DNA of 6,217 nt from Tannerella sp. (GTDB lineage Bacteria > Bacteroidota > Bacteroidia > Bacteroidales > Tannerellaceae). The stretch covers positions 1-6,217 of the forward strand of contig JAITPL010000078.1 of NCBI GenBank assembly GCA_031289445.1, given 5' to 3'. The position numbers were made by a program, and so were the translations under genes. This document shows, piece by piece, positions 1-6,209 of this stretch; the stretch's first letter is position 1; the number at the start of each line of letters is the position of its first letter. The notes under the pieces are model-generated. The model saw only the letters and a program-made list of their open reading frames with translations. It was not told where the DNA came from and did not search any database.

Positions 1-1
1 T

Positions 2-481
2 GATTCGCAGTCGTCTCAAGCGCCGCGCGTACGTTCTACCTCGCTCAGGGAACTTATCGACAAGGATAATGAGTCGCCATCGTTGTCTGCCGTTTCCGGT
101 CAGTTGCAAGAGGCTGACAATCAGTTTACTCAAGAGGAATTAACGAAGTATTGGAAGATTTACGCCGAGAGCCTTGGAATAGAAAAAACTCATCTTAAAA
201 GCACGCTGATAAACTGTCTTCCGACGTTGGGCGAGAGCTATCTTATTGAGGTGTCTGTCCATAACCCCCTTCAAAAAGACGAGATAAAGGATTGCAGCAT
301 TGAGCTGTTGCGTTTCCTCGCGTACAACCTCAAGAACACGCGCATAAAAATTGAGGCCCGCATTGTTGAGAAAAACGAGACGGCTTCTGTTTACACCGCT
401 GCCGAAAGATACAACTATCTGAGCAGCAAAAACCCTAACCTCGAAAAACTCAAAAACGTCTTCAACCTAACGTTAGAATAG
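2..481 (+). CDS. dnaX: DNA polymerase III subunit gamma/tau, C-terminal end (partial, runs off left edge)
   Basis: The frame is open from base 2 to a TAG stop at 479-481, giving 159 visible residues; the start and the AAA+ ATPase part lie to the left. The first ~35 residues are a polar, Ser/Arg-rich linker. The rest is a compact domain with the pattern I associate with Bacteroidota DnaX C-termini: an E-x-L-x-K-Y-W helix, 'LGESYLIEVSVHNPLQKDEI', a leucine-rich 'LLRFLAYNL' helix, a beta strand 'IKIEARIV', then 'YTAAERY' and the closing 'NPNLEKLKNVFNLTLE'. DnaX forms the clamp-loader motor and, as tau, ties the loader to the polymerase. The visible piece would be the tau-specific tail, whose partner I infer only from the general family. 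A TTG at 83 is internal and not a start. The family match is from memory of conserved endings, so gene identity is likely but not certain. Confidence 0.88.
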   Translation, partial: DSQSSQAPRVRSTSLRELIDKDNESPSLSAVSGQLQEADNQFTQEELTKYWKIYAESLGIEKTHLKSTLINCLPTLGESYLIEVSVHNPLQKDEIKDCSIELLRFLAYNLKNTRIKIEARIVEKNETASVYTAAERYNYLSSKNPNLEKLKNVFNLTLE

Positions 482-524
482 ACCAAAATCTCGTTAACTT
501 CGCGAAAAAAGCGCGTACGATACA

Positions 525-573
525 AAATTTTTCACTTAAAATTTGGATATTTGTAAGAAACTTCTTACCTTTG
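525..573 (+). promoter_or_regulatory. Bacteroidota-type promoter of higBA
   Basis: The -7 element TACCTTTG lies at 566-573 and matches TAnnTTTG fully. A TTTG at 542-545 lies 20 bp upstream, the right distance for the -33 element; a second TTTG at 550-553 is too close. The region before it is A/T-rich, including an inverted repeat AAATTTT/AAAATTT (525-531 and 538-544), which may be only composition. Expected transcription start is about 5-8 nt after the -7 box, that is at or next to the higB ATG at 578. Confidence 0.82.
553..568. promoter_or_regulatory. Palindromic operator inside the higBA promoter
   Basis: GTAAGAA (553-559) and TTCTTAC (562-568) are a perfect 7-bp inverted repeat with a 2-bp centre. 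The site fills the end of the promoter spacer and runs three bases into the -7 box (566-568), so a bound dimer would block RNA polymerase. HigA-type antitoxins with an HTH fold commonly repress their own promoter through such palindromes. Binding by this HigA is inferred; only the symmetry and position are seen. Confidence 0.72.
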
Positions 574-577
574 CAGC

Positions 578-937
578 ATGGAAGAGAATAAAAAACTAAG
601 AGAACTGATATACACAGATGAGTTTGATCGGTATTACAATTCACTGGATGAGCGCACAAAGCGCAAGTTTAATGAGTGTTTTACTATCTTGAGAGAAATT
701 CGTGTCATAAGCACGAAATTCATAAAAGTTTTAGTCAATACGGATAGAGATTTGTATGAGCTGCGTGTTTCGGTTGGCTTCAACGAACACCGAAGCATAT
801 TGTTTTCGGTTGACCACGATAACATCATTCAGGCAACCAAAATCGTGTTTTTGAACAGCTTCCTGAAGAAATCTTCGAAAGATTATGACAAAGAAATAAA
901 AAAGGCTATTAACATATTAAAAACTATAGAGTTATGA
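578..937 (+). CDS. higB: HigB-like type II toxin, RelE/ParE superfamily (Gp49-like)
   Basis: This is a 119-residue basic protein of the phage-derived Gp49-like/HigB family, whose characterised members are mRNA interferases acting with the ribosome. Visible family marks are the N-terminal helices with 'SLDERTKRKF' (residues 22-31), the strand 'LYELRVSVGFNEHRSILF' (59-76) holding R63 and R72, and the C-terminal 'FLNSFLKKSSKDYDKEIKKA' (91-110) with its F-x-K-K and K-E-I-x-x-A signature. Length is normal and the frame is intact, so the toxin is probably functional. The ATG at 578 is chosen because homologues as I recall them begin with a similar M-E-x-K-K-x-R-E. It leaves almost no 5' leader after the promoter. 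The stop TGA overlaps the higA start (ATGA, 934-937), indicating translational coupling. G+C of bases 601-900 is 111/300 by hand count, clearly lower than the der and fabH stretches sampled. Confidence 0.9.
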   Translation: MEENKKLRELIYTDEFDRYYNSLDERTKRKFNECFTILREIRVISTKFIKVLVNTDRDLYELRVSVGFNEHRSILFSVDHDNIIQATKIVFLNSFLKKSSKDYDKEIKKAINILKTIEL

Positions 938-1242
938 TACGAGAATTAGATCAGAAAAAATTGGCAAAACTACACAGAGTAGATGATTTGCTTGATGAAT
1001 GCTACGGAAAGGAAGGAACGCCAACCCGTGAGGCACATAGAGAAGGCGCGTATAACTGGTATTACAGCGAACTGCTGAAAGACAAGCGCAAGGAACTGAA
1101 AATCACCCAACGGCAACTTGCCGAAAGGGTAGGAAAGAAGCGCGAGTACATTTCGGCCTTGGAAAAGGGCGAGATAGACATGAAACTGTCCACGTTTTTA
1201 TGCATATCTAATGCGCTTGGATTGAGGTTTTCGTTCACATAG
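934..1242 (+). CDS. higA: HigA-like antitoxin, XRE/Cro-type HTH regulator
   Basis: This 102-residue antitoxin follows HigB in the usual higBA order. Residues 1-45 form a helical region containing 'CYGKEGTPTREAHREGAY' (23-40), a Y-G-K-x-G-T-P segment I recognise from Bacteroidota HigA proteins and the likely toxin-contact part. Residues about 46-100 are an HTH_3 domain: 'LLKDKRKELKITQRQLAERV' leads into the turn, 'KKREYISALEKGE' (68-80) is the recognition helix, and 'LSTFLCISNALGLRFSF' closes the fold. The expected roles are neutralising HigB and repressing the shared promoter, where the palindrome at 553-568 is the candidate site. ATG at 934 overlaps the higB stop. The TAG at 1240-1242 is 3 bp from the stop of der on the other strand, so no terminator fits between them. 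Confidence 0.9.
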   Translation: MIRELDQKKLAKLHRVDDLLDECYGKEGTPTREAHREGAYNWYYSELLKDKRKELKITQRQLAERVGKKREYISALEKGEIDMKLSTFLCISNALGLRFSFT

Positions 1243-1245
1243 AAG

Positions 1246-2559
1246 CTACTTCTCTCTAATAAACACTTGTATAGGTGTGCCGGAGAAGTCCCAGTGCTCG
1301 CGGAGTTTGTTTTCGAGGAAACGGCGGTATGGCTCCTTGACCCACTGCGGGAGGTTGCAGAAAAAGACGAAAGTAGGAACGGCACAACCCGGCAACTGGG
1401 TTATATACTTGATTTTAACATACTTACCCTTCCATGACGGCGGAGGCGTCTTTTCGATGATCGGCAACATTACCTCGTTGAGTTTGGCTGTCGGCACACG
1501 GCTATGGCGGTTGTCGTAAACAGCCTTGACGCCCTCCAAGACCTTGAAAATGCGCTGTTTAGTTGTTGCCGAAATCATCAACACCGGAAAATCGATGAAC
1601 GGAGCGAAGCGTTCGCGAATAGCATTCATATAGGTCTTGATGGATACAGGCGACTTGTCTTCAACCAAATCCCATTTATTGATGCAGACTATCAGCCCTT
1701 TATGATTTTTTTGGATAATGGAAAAGATATTCAGGTCCTGGCTCTCGACCCCGCGTGTGGCGTCGAGCATAAGAACGCAGACGTCGGAGTTCTCGATAGC
1801 GCGGATGGAGCGGATAACGGAGTAGTATTCAAGGTCTTCGCTCACCTTGCCTTTCTTGCGTATGCCGGCTGTATCGACAAGATAAAAATTCAGTCCGAAC
1901 TTATTGTAGCGCGTGTAGATTGAATCGCGTGTAGTGCCGGCGATGTCGGTAACGATGTGTCGCTCTTCGCCTATAAAAGCGTTTATCAGCGAGGATTTGC
2001 CTGCATTCGGGCGACCGACTATTGCTATTCGGGGCAGTTCTTCTTCGGTCGTATCGTCGTCTATGGTAGGCAGCAACTCGACTATGCGGTCTAATAAATC
2101 GCCTGTATATGAGCCGTTTATGGCCGAGACCGAGATAGGGTCGCCCAGACCGAGACTGTAGAACTCGGCGGCGAAAGCGTGTGTCTCGTAGTTATCGGCT
2201 TTATTGGCGACCAGAACTACCGGCTTGCCGCTTCGGCGCAGCATCTTTGCTACATCGGCGTCAAGGTCGGTGATACCGGTCAGTACGTCGAGCGTAAACA
2301 GCACAACGTCAGACTCTTCGAGCGCAACCTGCACCTGTTTGTTTATCTCGCTCTCGAATACGTCTTCGGAGTTGAGCACCCATCCGCCCGTGTCGATAAG
2401 CGAGAACTCGGAGCCTCCCCAGTCAACCTTGCCGTACTGGCGATCGCGCGTTGTGCCCGCTTCCTCGTTTACTATTGCTTCGCGCGACTGTGTCAGGCGA
2501 TTGAAAAGGGTCGATTTTCCCACGTTGGGGCGTCCCACTATTGCTACTACTTTTCCCAT
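1246..2559 (-). CDS. der: Ribosome biogenesis GTPase Der (EngA), double-Era-like
   Basis: Der has two tandem GTPase domains and a C-terminal KH-like domain and acts in maturation of the 50S subunit. First domain: G1 GRPNVGKS (residues 9-16), G2 region AGTTRD (34-39), G3 DTGG (56-59), G4 NKAD (119-122), with SAI (145-147) as G5. Second domain: G1 GRPNAGKS (182-189), AGTTRD (207-212), DTAG (229-232), NKWD (294-297). Residues from about 355 to 437 make the KH-like domain, ending '[13 protein letters not shown]'. The length of 437 residues is normal for the family and all nucleotide motifs are intact. It is the last gene of the operon, 13 bp after era, with an A/T-rich start region. Its stop (TAG, 1246-1248) faces higA tail to tail with 3 bp between. 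Confidence 0.98.
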   Translation of the reverse strand: MGKVVAIVGRPNVGKSTLFNRLTQSREAIVNEEAGTTRDRQYGKVDWGGSEFSLIDTGGWVLNSEDVFESEINKQVQVALEESDVVLFTLDVLTGITDLDADVAKMLRRSGKPVVLVANKADNYETHAFAAEFYSLGLGDPISVSAINGSYTGDLLDRIVELLPTIDDDTTEEELPRIAIVGRPNAGKSSLINAFIGEERHIVTDIAGTTRDSIYTRYNKFGLNFYLVDTAGIRKKGKVSEDLEYYSVIRSIRAIENSDVCVLMLDATRGVESQDLNIFSIIQKNHKGLIVCINKWDLVEDKSPVSIKTYMNAIRERFAPFIDFPVLMISATTKQRIFKVLEGVKAVYDNRHSRVPTAKLNEVMLPIIEKTPPPSWKGKYVKIKYITQLPGCAVPTFVFFCNLPQWVKEPYRRFLENKLREHWDFSGTPIQVFIREK

Positions 2560-2572
2560 AATTTTAAAATTT

Positions 2573-3466
2573 TTAATCTATCTGATAGCCGAATGTTCGC
2601 AAAATATTGTCGCGATTGCGCCAGTCGGTTTCGACCTTTACAAACATTTCCAGAAATATCTTCTTCTCGAAAAATTTTTCCAAGTCCTTACGCGCCATCA
2701 TGCCTACCTTTTTGAGCGCCTGCCCCTGATGTCCGATGATGATGCCTTTCTGCGATTCGCGCTCAACTATGATTAGCGATTTGATGTGTATAGTCGTTGT
2801 TTCTTCGGCGAACTGCTCTACTATAACTTCCACGGAGTAAGGTATTTCCTTCTGATAATAGAGGAGTATTTTCTCGCGTATAATCTCTGTTACGAAGAAA
2901 CGTGCGGGGCGGTCGGTGAGGGCGTCTTTCTCGAAATAGGGTGGCGAGGGAGGCAACAACTCTTCTATGCGACGCTGAATAAGGGCGACATTGAAGCCTG
3001 TAGAAGCCGAGATCGGGCATATCTCCGCCTTAGGCAACAGCGCATGCCAAGTCTCGACCAGACTTTCGAGCGAGGTCTGATTCGAGAGGTCTATCTTGTT
3101 GATTAGCAGCAGGACAGGACATTCAACCTTAGCTACCCTCTGCAAGAAATCCTCGTTTTTGTCAATCTTCTCGACCACATCTGTCATGTAGAGCAGCACA
3201 TCGGCGTCGCCAAGCGCCGATTCCGAGAATCCAAGCATCGACTCCTGCAGTTTGTAGTTAGGCCGCAACACTCCGGGAGTATCCGAATAGACTATCTGCA
3301 TCGTCTCCGTATTGACGATGCCAAGTATGCGATGCCTCGTAGTCTGCGCCTTCGACGTGATTATCGAGATACGCTCGCCTACAAGACGGTTCATCAGCGT
3401 TGACTTTCCTACGTTTGGATTACCGACAATATTAACAAAGCCGGATTTATGTATCGCTTCCGTCAT
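2573..3466 (-). CDS. era: GTPase Era, 30S subunit assembly
   Basis: Era binds the 3' end region of 16S rRNA and checks 30S maturation. The protein has 297 residues: G1 GNPNVGKS (15-22), G2 region QTTRHRI (41-47), G3 DTPG (62-65), G4 NKID (123-126), G5 SAS (153-155). A type II KH domain follows with '[15 protein letters not shown]' (241-255), whose GxxG loop is G245-H-Q-G248. The conserved family start is around '[10 protein letters not shown]'. The only ATG near it is at 3466, which adds M-T-E-A-I and overlaps the end of fabH by 20 bp in another frame, suggesting translational coupling. der follows after 13 bp. The GTPase pair Era-Der side by side gives this operon both small- and large-subunit assembly factors. 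Confidence 0.98.
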   Translation of the reverse strand: MTEAIHKSGFVNIVGNPNVGKSTLMNRLVGERISIITSKAQTTRHRILGIVNTETMQIVYSDTPGVLRPNYKLQESMLGFSESALGDADVLLYMTDVVEKIDKNEDFLQRVAKVECPVLLLINKIDLSNQTSLESLVETWHALLPKAEICPISASTGFNVALIQRRIEELLPPSPPYFEKDALTDRPARFFVTEIIREKILLYYQKEIPYSVEVIVEQFAEETTTIHIKSLIIVERESQKGIIIGHQGQALKKVGMMARKDLEKFFEKKIFLEMFVKVETDWRNRDNILRTFGYQID

Positions 3467-4442
3467 AGCCCCATTTTATATATGTGGCTCCCCAAGTGAA
3501 ACCCGCGCCGAAAGCGGCGAGTATAAGATTATCGCCTCGTCGCAGTTGCGATTCCCACTCCCAGAGGCAGAGCGGAATGCTGCCCGAACTGGTGTTACCG
3601 TAGCGCTGAATGTTTATCATCACCTTCTCTACAGGCACTTCCAGACGGCGTGCCGCAGCGTCGATGATACGCAGATTAGCTTGATGAGGCACTATCCAGT
3701 CGATGTTTTCCTTCTTCAAACCGTTACGTTCAACTATCTCGGCAGCCACGTCGGCCATCTCGATGACAGCCCGCTTGAAAACGGCCTTTCCTTCCTGATA
3801 TACCGTATGCTCGTGATTATCAATCGATTCGTATGAAGGCATACTTGCTGTCCCGCCCGATTTCATTTTCAGGAAAGGCAACCCGCTACCGTCGGTACGC
3901 AAGATTGAATCAAGTATGCCTACCGAATCGCTTGTCGGTTCGATGAGGATAGCGCCGCAACCGTCGCCAAAGAGCGGACAGGTCGTGCGGTCGGTATAGT
4001 TGGTTATAGCCGTCATCATGTCGCCTGCTACGGCGATGATGCGCTTGTAGCGGCCTGAGCGGATATAGTTGGCCGCCGTTTCGAGCAGGTAGATAAAGCC
4101 CGAACAGGCAGCCTGTATATCGAATGCAAAAGCATTCTTACAGCCTGTCTGATAGGCAGTTATCGAGGCCGTAGAAGGGAAATGGTAATCGCCTGTCGAG
4201 GTGGCGCATATCACGCCTTCGACCGATTCAGGCTCGATGCCGGTCTTGCCAATAAGCTCATTGACAGCCTTAATAGCCATATATGATGTAGCCTTACCGC
4301 CTTTCAAAACCCTGCGTTCCTTGATACCCGCACGCGACATAATCCACTCGTCGGTGGTATCTACTATCTTCGACAGATCGTCGTTCGTCAGCCTATCTTC
4401 GGGAACGTAACCGCCTATCCCTGTTATTACTGCATTTATCAT
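3447..4442 (-). CDS. fabH: Beta-ketoacyl-ACP synthase III (KAS III)
   Basis: FabH condenses an acyl-CoA primer, usually acetyl-CoA or a branched acyl-CoA, with malonyl-ACP to start fatty acid synthesis in the cytoplasm. The 331-residue protein has the full catalytic triad: Cys113 in 'DIQAACSGF', His253 in '[10 protein letters not shown]' and Asn283 in '[10 protein letters not shown]'. Other family marks are '[14 protein letters not shown]' (31-44), '[11 protein letters not shown]' (159-169) and the C-terminal '[17 protein letters not shown]'. The start ATG at 4442 gives the normal N-terminus '[14 protein letters not shown]', with AAGGA just upstream as a close, weak Shine-Dalgarno. It follows rpmF by 27 bp and its 3' end overlaps era by 20 bp. 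Primer preference cannot be read from the sequence alone. Confidence 0.97.
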   Translation of the reverse strand: MINAVITGIGGYVPEDRLTNDDLSKIVDTTDEWIMSRAGIKERRVLKGGKATSYMAIKAVNELIGKTGIEPESVEGVICATSTGDYHFPSTASITAYQTGCKNAFAFDIQAACSGFIYLLETAANYIRSGRYKRIIAVAGDMMTAITNYTDRTTCPLFGDGCGAILIEPTSDSVGILDSILRTDGSGLPFLKMKSGGTASMPSYESIDNHEHTVYQEGKAVFKRAVIEMADVAAEIVERNGLKKENIDWIVPHQANLRIIDAAARRLEVPVEKVMINIQRYGNTSSGSIPLCLWEWESQLRRGDNLILAAFGAGFTWGATYIKWGYDGSDT

Positions 4443-4469
4443 ACTTCCTTGATCTGCTTGTGCGCCTCG

Positions 4470-4655
4470 TCAGACGGCAGCTTCTTTTTCGATTGCCAAC
4501 TTACCCCTGTAGTAGCCACACTCGGAGCATACGGTATGATAAATGTGCCATGCCCCGCAATTGGGACACTGTGCTAATGCCGGCATTACTGCCTTGTCGT
4601 GCGTTCTGCGCTTGGCAGTTCTGGTGTTTCCTTGTCTTCTTTTAGGATGTGCCAT
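4470..4655 (-). CDS. rpmF: 50S ribosomal protein L32 (bL32)
   Basis: This 61-residue protein begins 'MAHPKRRQGNTRTAKRRTHD', the standard bL32 opening 'HPKR..S/G..R...RR.H'. A zinc ribbon follows with cysteines at 30, 33, 43 and 46 ('CPNCG' and 'CSECG'), so it belongs to the zinc-binding (C+) form. The C-terminus 'YYRGKLAIEKEAAV' is also typical. It sits 26 bp after DUF177 and 27 bp before fabH, the common yceD-rpmF pairing. The leader before the ATG is almost pure A/T, as expected for ribosomal protein genes in this phylum, and I see no separate promoter for it. Confidence 0.98.
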   Translation of the reverse strand: MAHPKRRQGNTRTAKRRTHDKAVMPALAQCPNCGAWHIYHTVCSECGYYRGKLAIEKEAAV

Positions 4656-4681
4656 AAATTTTATATTTTAATTATTAAATC

Positions 4682-5356
4682 TCAAATCTTTAAGCGACGA
4701 AGAGCGTCCCAACGAGGGTCTGTCACGCCCTCACTATCGTCTGCTTCATCGGTTTCACCGACTTCATAGTCCTCGTCAGCTTCATCTGCGTCGTAGTCCT
4801 CGTCTGCATCATCGGCCTCATAGTCCTCATCTGCTTCGTAGTCCTCGTCGGCTTCATCTGTTTCGCAGTCTTCATCGGTTTCGTCCTCCGACGAGCCTTC
4901 TTCTACACACAGTTCGCGAAGCTTACCGACCATCTGCTCGTTGCAGCCTCCCTGCTCATGTACGCGCTTCAGAGGCATAGCCAGAGCAACGAACTCGTAC
5001 AGATACCACGAGAGGTCTATAGCGCCGTCTTCTTCATCTATGACGATATGGTCGTCTCCCGCATCGTCAAACGCTTCTCCAAACGTTACAATCAGCCTGT
5101 TCTGCGCCTCTACGTGTACTTCTACATCGTCTAAGCAGCGGTCGCATGTCGCCATCACAACCCCCTCGATATCGAAGTTCAACTCGAAAGCCGACCGGGC
5201 GCGGATGACTTCAACGGCAACGTTCACTGTTCCCTGTTTGACTTCGGGGCCGTCAATTGCTTCAAAAAAACCCTCGCCTAACACGTACTCATACGTGTAA
5301 GTCGTTGAGGGCAAGAGACTTTTGAGGTCTATTCTATATGTTTTTAACGTTCCCAA
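4682..5356 (-). CDS. DUF177 / YceD family protein, 23S rRNA accumulation factor
   Basis: Members of this family, partners of rpmF in many genomes, are reported to be needed for normal 23S rRNA levels. I read 224 residues from a TTG start at 5356. The reasons are that the conserved N-terminus 'LKTYRIDL' begins there, a strong promoter ends about 25 nt upstream, and the open frame further upstream (to 5686) runs into queH and has no family character. Visible features: 'YEYVLGEGFFEAIDGPEV' (22-39), the Cys pair 'CDRCLDD' (71-77), 'IDLSWYLYEFVALAMPLKR' (113-131), and the conserved end 'DPRWDALRRL' (213-222). Between about 152 and 209 lies an acidic Asp/Glu/Tyr tract made of tandem units, longer and more regular than I expect for the family. 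It is the first gene of the DUF177-rpmF-fabH-era-der operon. Confidence 0.92.
   Translation of the reverse strand: MGTLKTYRIDLKSLLPSTTYTYEYVLGEGFFEAIDGPEVKQGTVNVAVEVIRARSAFELNFDIEGVVMATCDRCLDDVEVHVEAQNRLIVTFGEAFDDAGDDHIVIDEEDGAIDLSWYLYEFVALAMPLKRVHEQGGCNEQMVGKLRELCVEEGSSEDETDEDCETDEADEDYEADEDYEADDADEDYDADEADEDYEVGETDEADDSEGVTDPRWDALRRLKI
4739..4876 (-). repeat. In-frame acidic tandem repeat inside DUF177
   Basis: Residues 161-206 of the DUF177 protein break into units that each begin D-E-D-[YC]-[ED]: lengths 9, 6, 9, 9 and 12 residues (DEDCETDEA, DEDYEA, DEDYEADDA, DEDYDADEA, DEDYEVGETDEA). On the plus strand this appears as repeated 'tcatagtcctcgtc'-like strings. Codons vary between units (GAT/GAC, GAA/GAG), so the repeat is not freshly duplicated, but unit lengths are multiples of 3 and the frame is kept. 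Confidence 0.85.
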
Positions 5357-5382
5357 AGTCGATTTTTCTTTAAAAAACTGCG

Positions 5383-5413
5383 CAAAGATACGGAATATTT
5401 TTTGATTTGCAAT
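5383..5413 (-). promoter_or_regulatory. Promoter of the DUF177-rpmF-fabH-era-der operon
   Basis: On the minus strand the -7 element TATCTTTG (5390 down to 5383) matches TAnnTTTG exactly. ATTG at 5413 down to 5410 supplies the -33 element, three of four bases including the TTG core, with a 19-bp spacer. It lies in the 70-bp gap between queH and DUF177. The predicted RNA start near 5377 leaves a leader of about 20 nt before the TTG at 5356. Confidence 0.85.
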
Positions 5414-5426
5414 AGATTTGGGGAAA

Positions 5427-6038
5427 TTAATTTTGCGGAACAGCCGAATTTTGAATTTTAAAGGAGTACTCGCAGCCGCAATAGTTCTGATTGTAGAAAC
5501 CGTAGAGGCGGACAAGTTCGTTGCGTCGCTCGCTGAGGCCGCCTCGCCTCCAGTTTTCGCCCCAGAACGCCGTTCCGTCAAAGCGTCGCGCCGCCCACTC
5601 GCCCGCTTCTGTGATCTGCGCAAGGTTTTTCCAGCGGGAGGTAGCGAGGGTGGTAGCAAAAACGGTATAATTATGTTCGCGCGCATAAAGAGCCGTCGCC
5701 GCCAGCCTCTCCCTGAAGCATTGCAGACATCTCAAACCCCGCTCCGGCTCTCCTTCAAGCCCGCGTACAGCCTCCTGCCAGCGCGTATGATCGTAGTCGG
5801 CGTCAACGAAATCAAGCCCTAAAGCCTCGGCATGACGGATGCATTCGCTCTTGCGTTTTTCATACTCCTCGCGAGGGAAAATGTTAGGGTTATAATAGAA
5901 GAGATGCGGGCGTATGCCGTTGTCGAGCAGGCATTCGACAATGGCCGACGAACAAGGCGCACAGCAGGCATGAAGCAGTATCTCCGTAGCCCCGCCCGGC
6001 GCCCTCAACTCTAATCTTTTCATCACATTAACAATCAT
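5427..6038 (-). CDS. queH: Epoxyqueuosine reductase QueH (DUF208)
   Basis: QueH reduces epoxyqueuosine to queuosine at the wobble position of tRNAs for Asn, Asp, His and Tyr; it is the non-cobalamin alternative to QueG. The 203-residue protein shows the family's cysteine pattern: 'HACCAPC' (H23, C25, C26, C29), 'RCLQCF' (C104, C107) and 'YCGCEYS' (C187, C189). The double Cys and the C-x-x-C are the iron-sulfur ligands of the family. 'YYNPNIFPREEYEKRK' (48-63) and 'TVFATTLATSRWKN' (125-138) are further family blocks. ATG at 6038 is taken as the start; a second ATG at 6023 (codon 6) is possible and would remove only M-I-V-N-V. It has its own long leader and probable promoter at the right edge, and ends 14 bp before the promoter of the next operon. 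No other queuosine genes are in the window. Confidence 0.94.
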   Translation of the reverse strand: MIVNVMKRLELRAPGGATEILLHACCAPCSSAIVECLLDNGIRPHLFYYNPNIFPREEYEKRKSECIRHAEALGLDFVDADYDHTRWQEAVRGLEGEPERGLRCLQCFRERLAATALYAREHNYTVFATTLATSRWKNLAQITEAGEWAARRFDGTAFWGENWRRGGLSERRNELVRLYGFYNQNYCGCEYSFKIQNSAVPQN

Positions 6039-6077
6039 TATGTATTTATCTTATCAAATCAATATTATTTAACCGTT

Positions 6078-6098
6078 TCGCCATTAAACTATCGGCGA
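6078..6098 (-). repeat. Small inverted repeat in the queH leader
   Basis: TCGCC and GGCGA form a perfect 5-bp stem around an 11-nt loop on either strand, about 40 nt before queH. Together with the larger hairpin at 6164-6193 it gives the leader two stems. On its own it is short enough to be chance. Confidence 0.3.
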
Positions 6099-6142
6099 CT
6101 TAGTGCGTCTAAAAAAGTAACATTTAGGTTAGGTTTTTTCAT
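6089..6142 (-). CDS. Possible 17-residue leader peptide upstream of queH
   Basis: ATG at 6142 opens a frame of 17 codons ending in TAG at 6089-6091, reading MKKPNLNVTFLDALSRR. It starts after an A-rich stretch, lies between the leader hairpin and queH, and ends 50 bp before the queH ATG. It resembles nothing I know, has no Shine-Dalgarno, and a frame this short arises easily by chance. Listed because it lies inside a leader with other structure. Confidence 0.15.
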   Translation of the reverse strand: MKKPNLNVTFLDALSRR

Positions 6143-6163
6143 ATTTTAGGTTTTTAAGGCAGG

Positions 6164-6193
6164 AAAGAGCATAGCGGTGACGTTACGCTCTTT
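6164..6193 (-). promoter_or_regulatory. Hairpin at the 5' end of the queH leader RNA
   Basis: In the minus-strand RNA, AAAGAGCGUA pairs with UAUGCUCUUU over 10 bp, with one G-U wobble, around a 10-nt loop ACGUCACCGC. It would begin about 10 nt after the predicted RNA start. In plus-strand RNA the same position is an A-C mismatch, so the stem is better in the queH sense. A plus-strand reading is not excluded: there the stem is followed by TTTTCGTTTTTT, which looks like an intrinsic terminator, but no plus-strand gene lies nearby to the left. It could be a leader regulatory element, an RNA-stabilising stem or a terminator. Confidence 0.55.
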
Positions 6194-6209
6194 TCGTTTT
6201 TTACGGCTG

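Noticed and set aside
501..532. CGCG/CGCG stem (501-504 and 512-515) followed by AAAATTTTT as a dnaX terminator
   Set aside because: The stem is only 4 bp and the T-run starts about 12 nt after it, so it does not make a convincing intrinsic terminator.
2179..2776. Long plus-strand open frames of 178 and 190 codons opposite der and era
   Set aside because: They are antisense to two strongly conserved GTPase genes, overlap each other in different frames, and read as Ser/Arg/Cys-rich shadow sequence.
3312..3836. Plus-strand open frame of 174 codons opposite the era-fabH junction
   Set aside because: It is antisense to conserved coding sequence on both sides, with no promoter element and no recognisable domain.
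5357..5686. Upstream extension of the DUF177 frame to an ATG at 5686, making 334 residues
   Set aside because: It overlaps the 3' end of queH on the same strand, lies upstream of the operon promoter, is basic and low in complexity, and has no match to the conserved DUF177 N-terminus.
6089..6142. Leader peptide enriched in queuosine-decoded codons, suggesting attenuation
   Set aside because: Only 3 of 17 codons (AAC, AAT, GAC) are of the NAY class, close to what any peptide would show.
6120..6200. preQ1-I riboswitch upstream of queH
   Set aside because: There is a stem and an A-rich tail, but the loop (ACGUCACCGC) cannot pair with the tail as the pseudoknot requires, and the stem is too long; only a covariance search could revive it.
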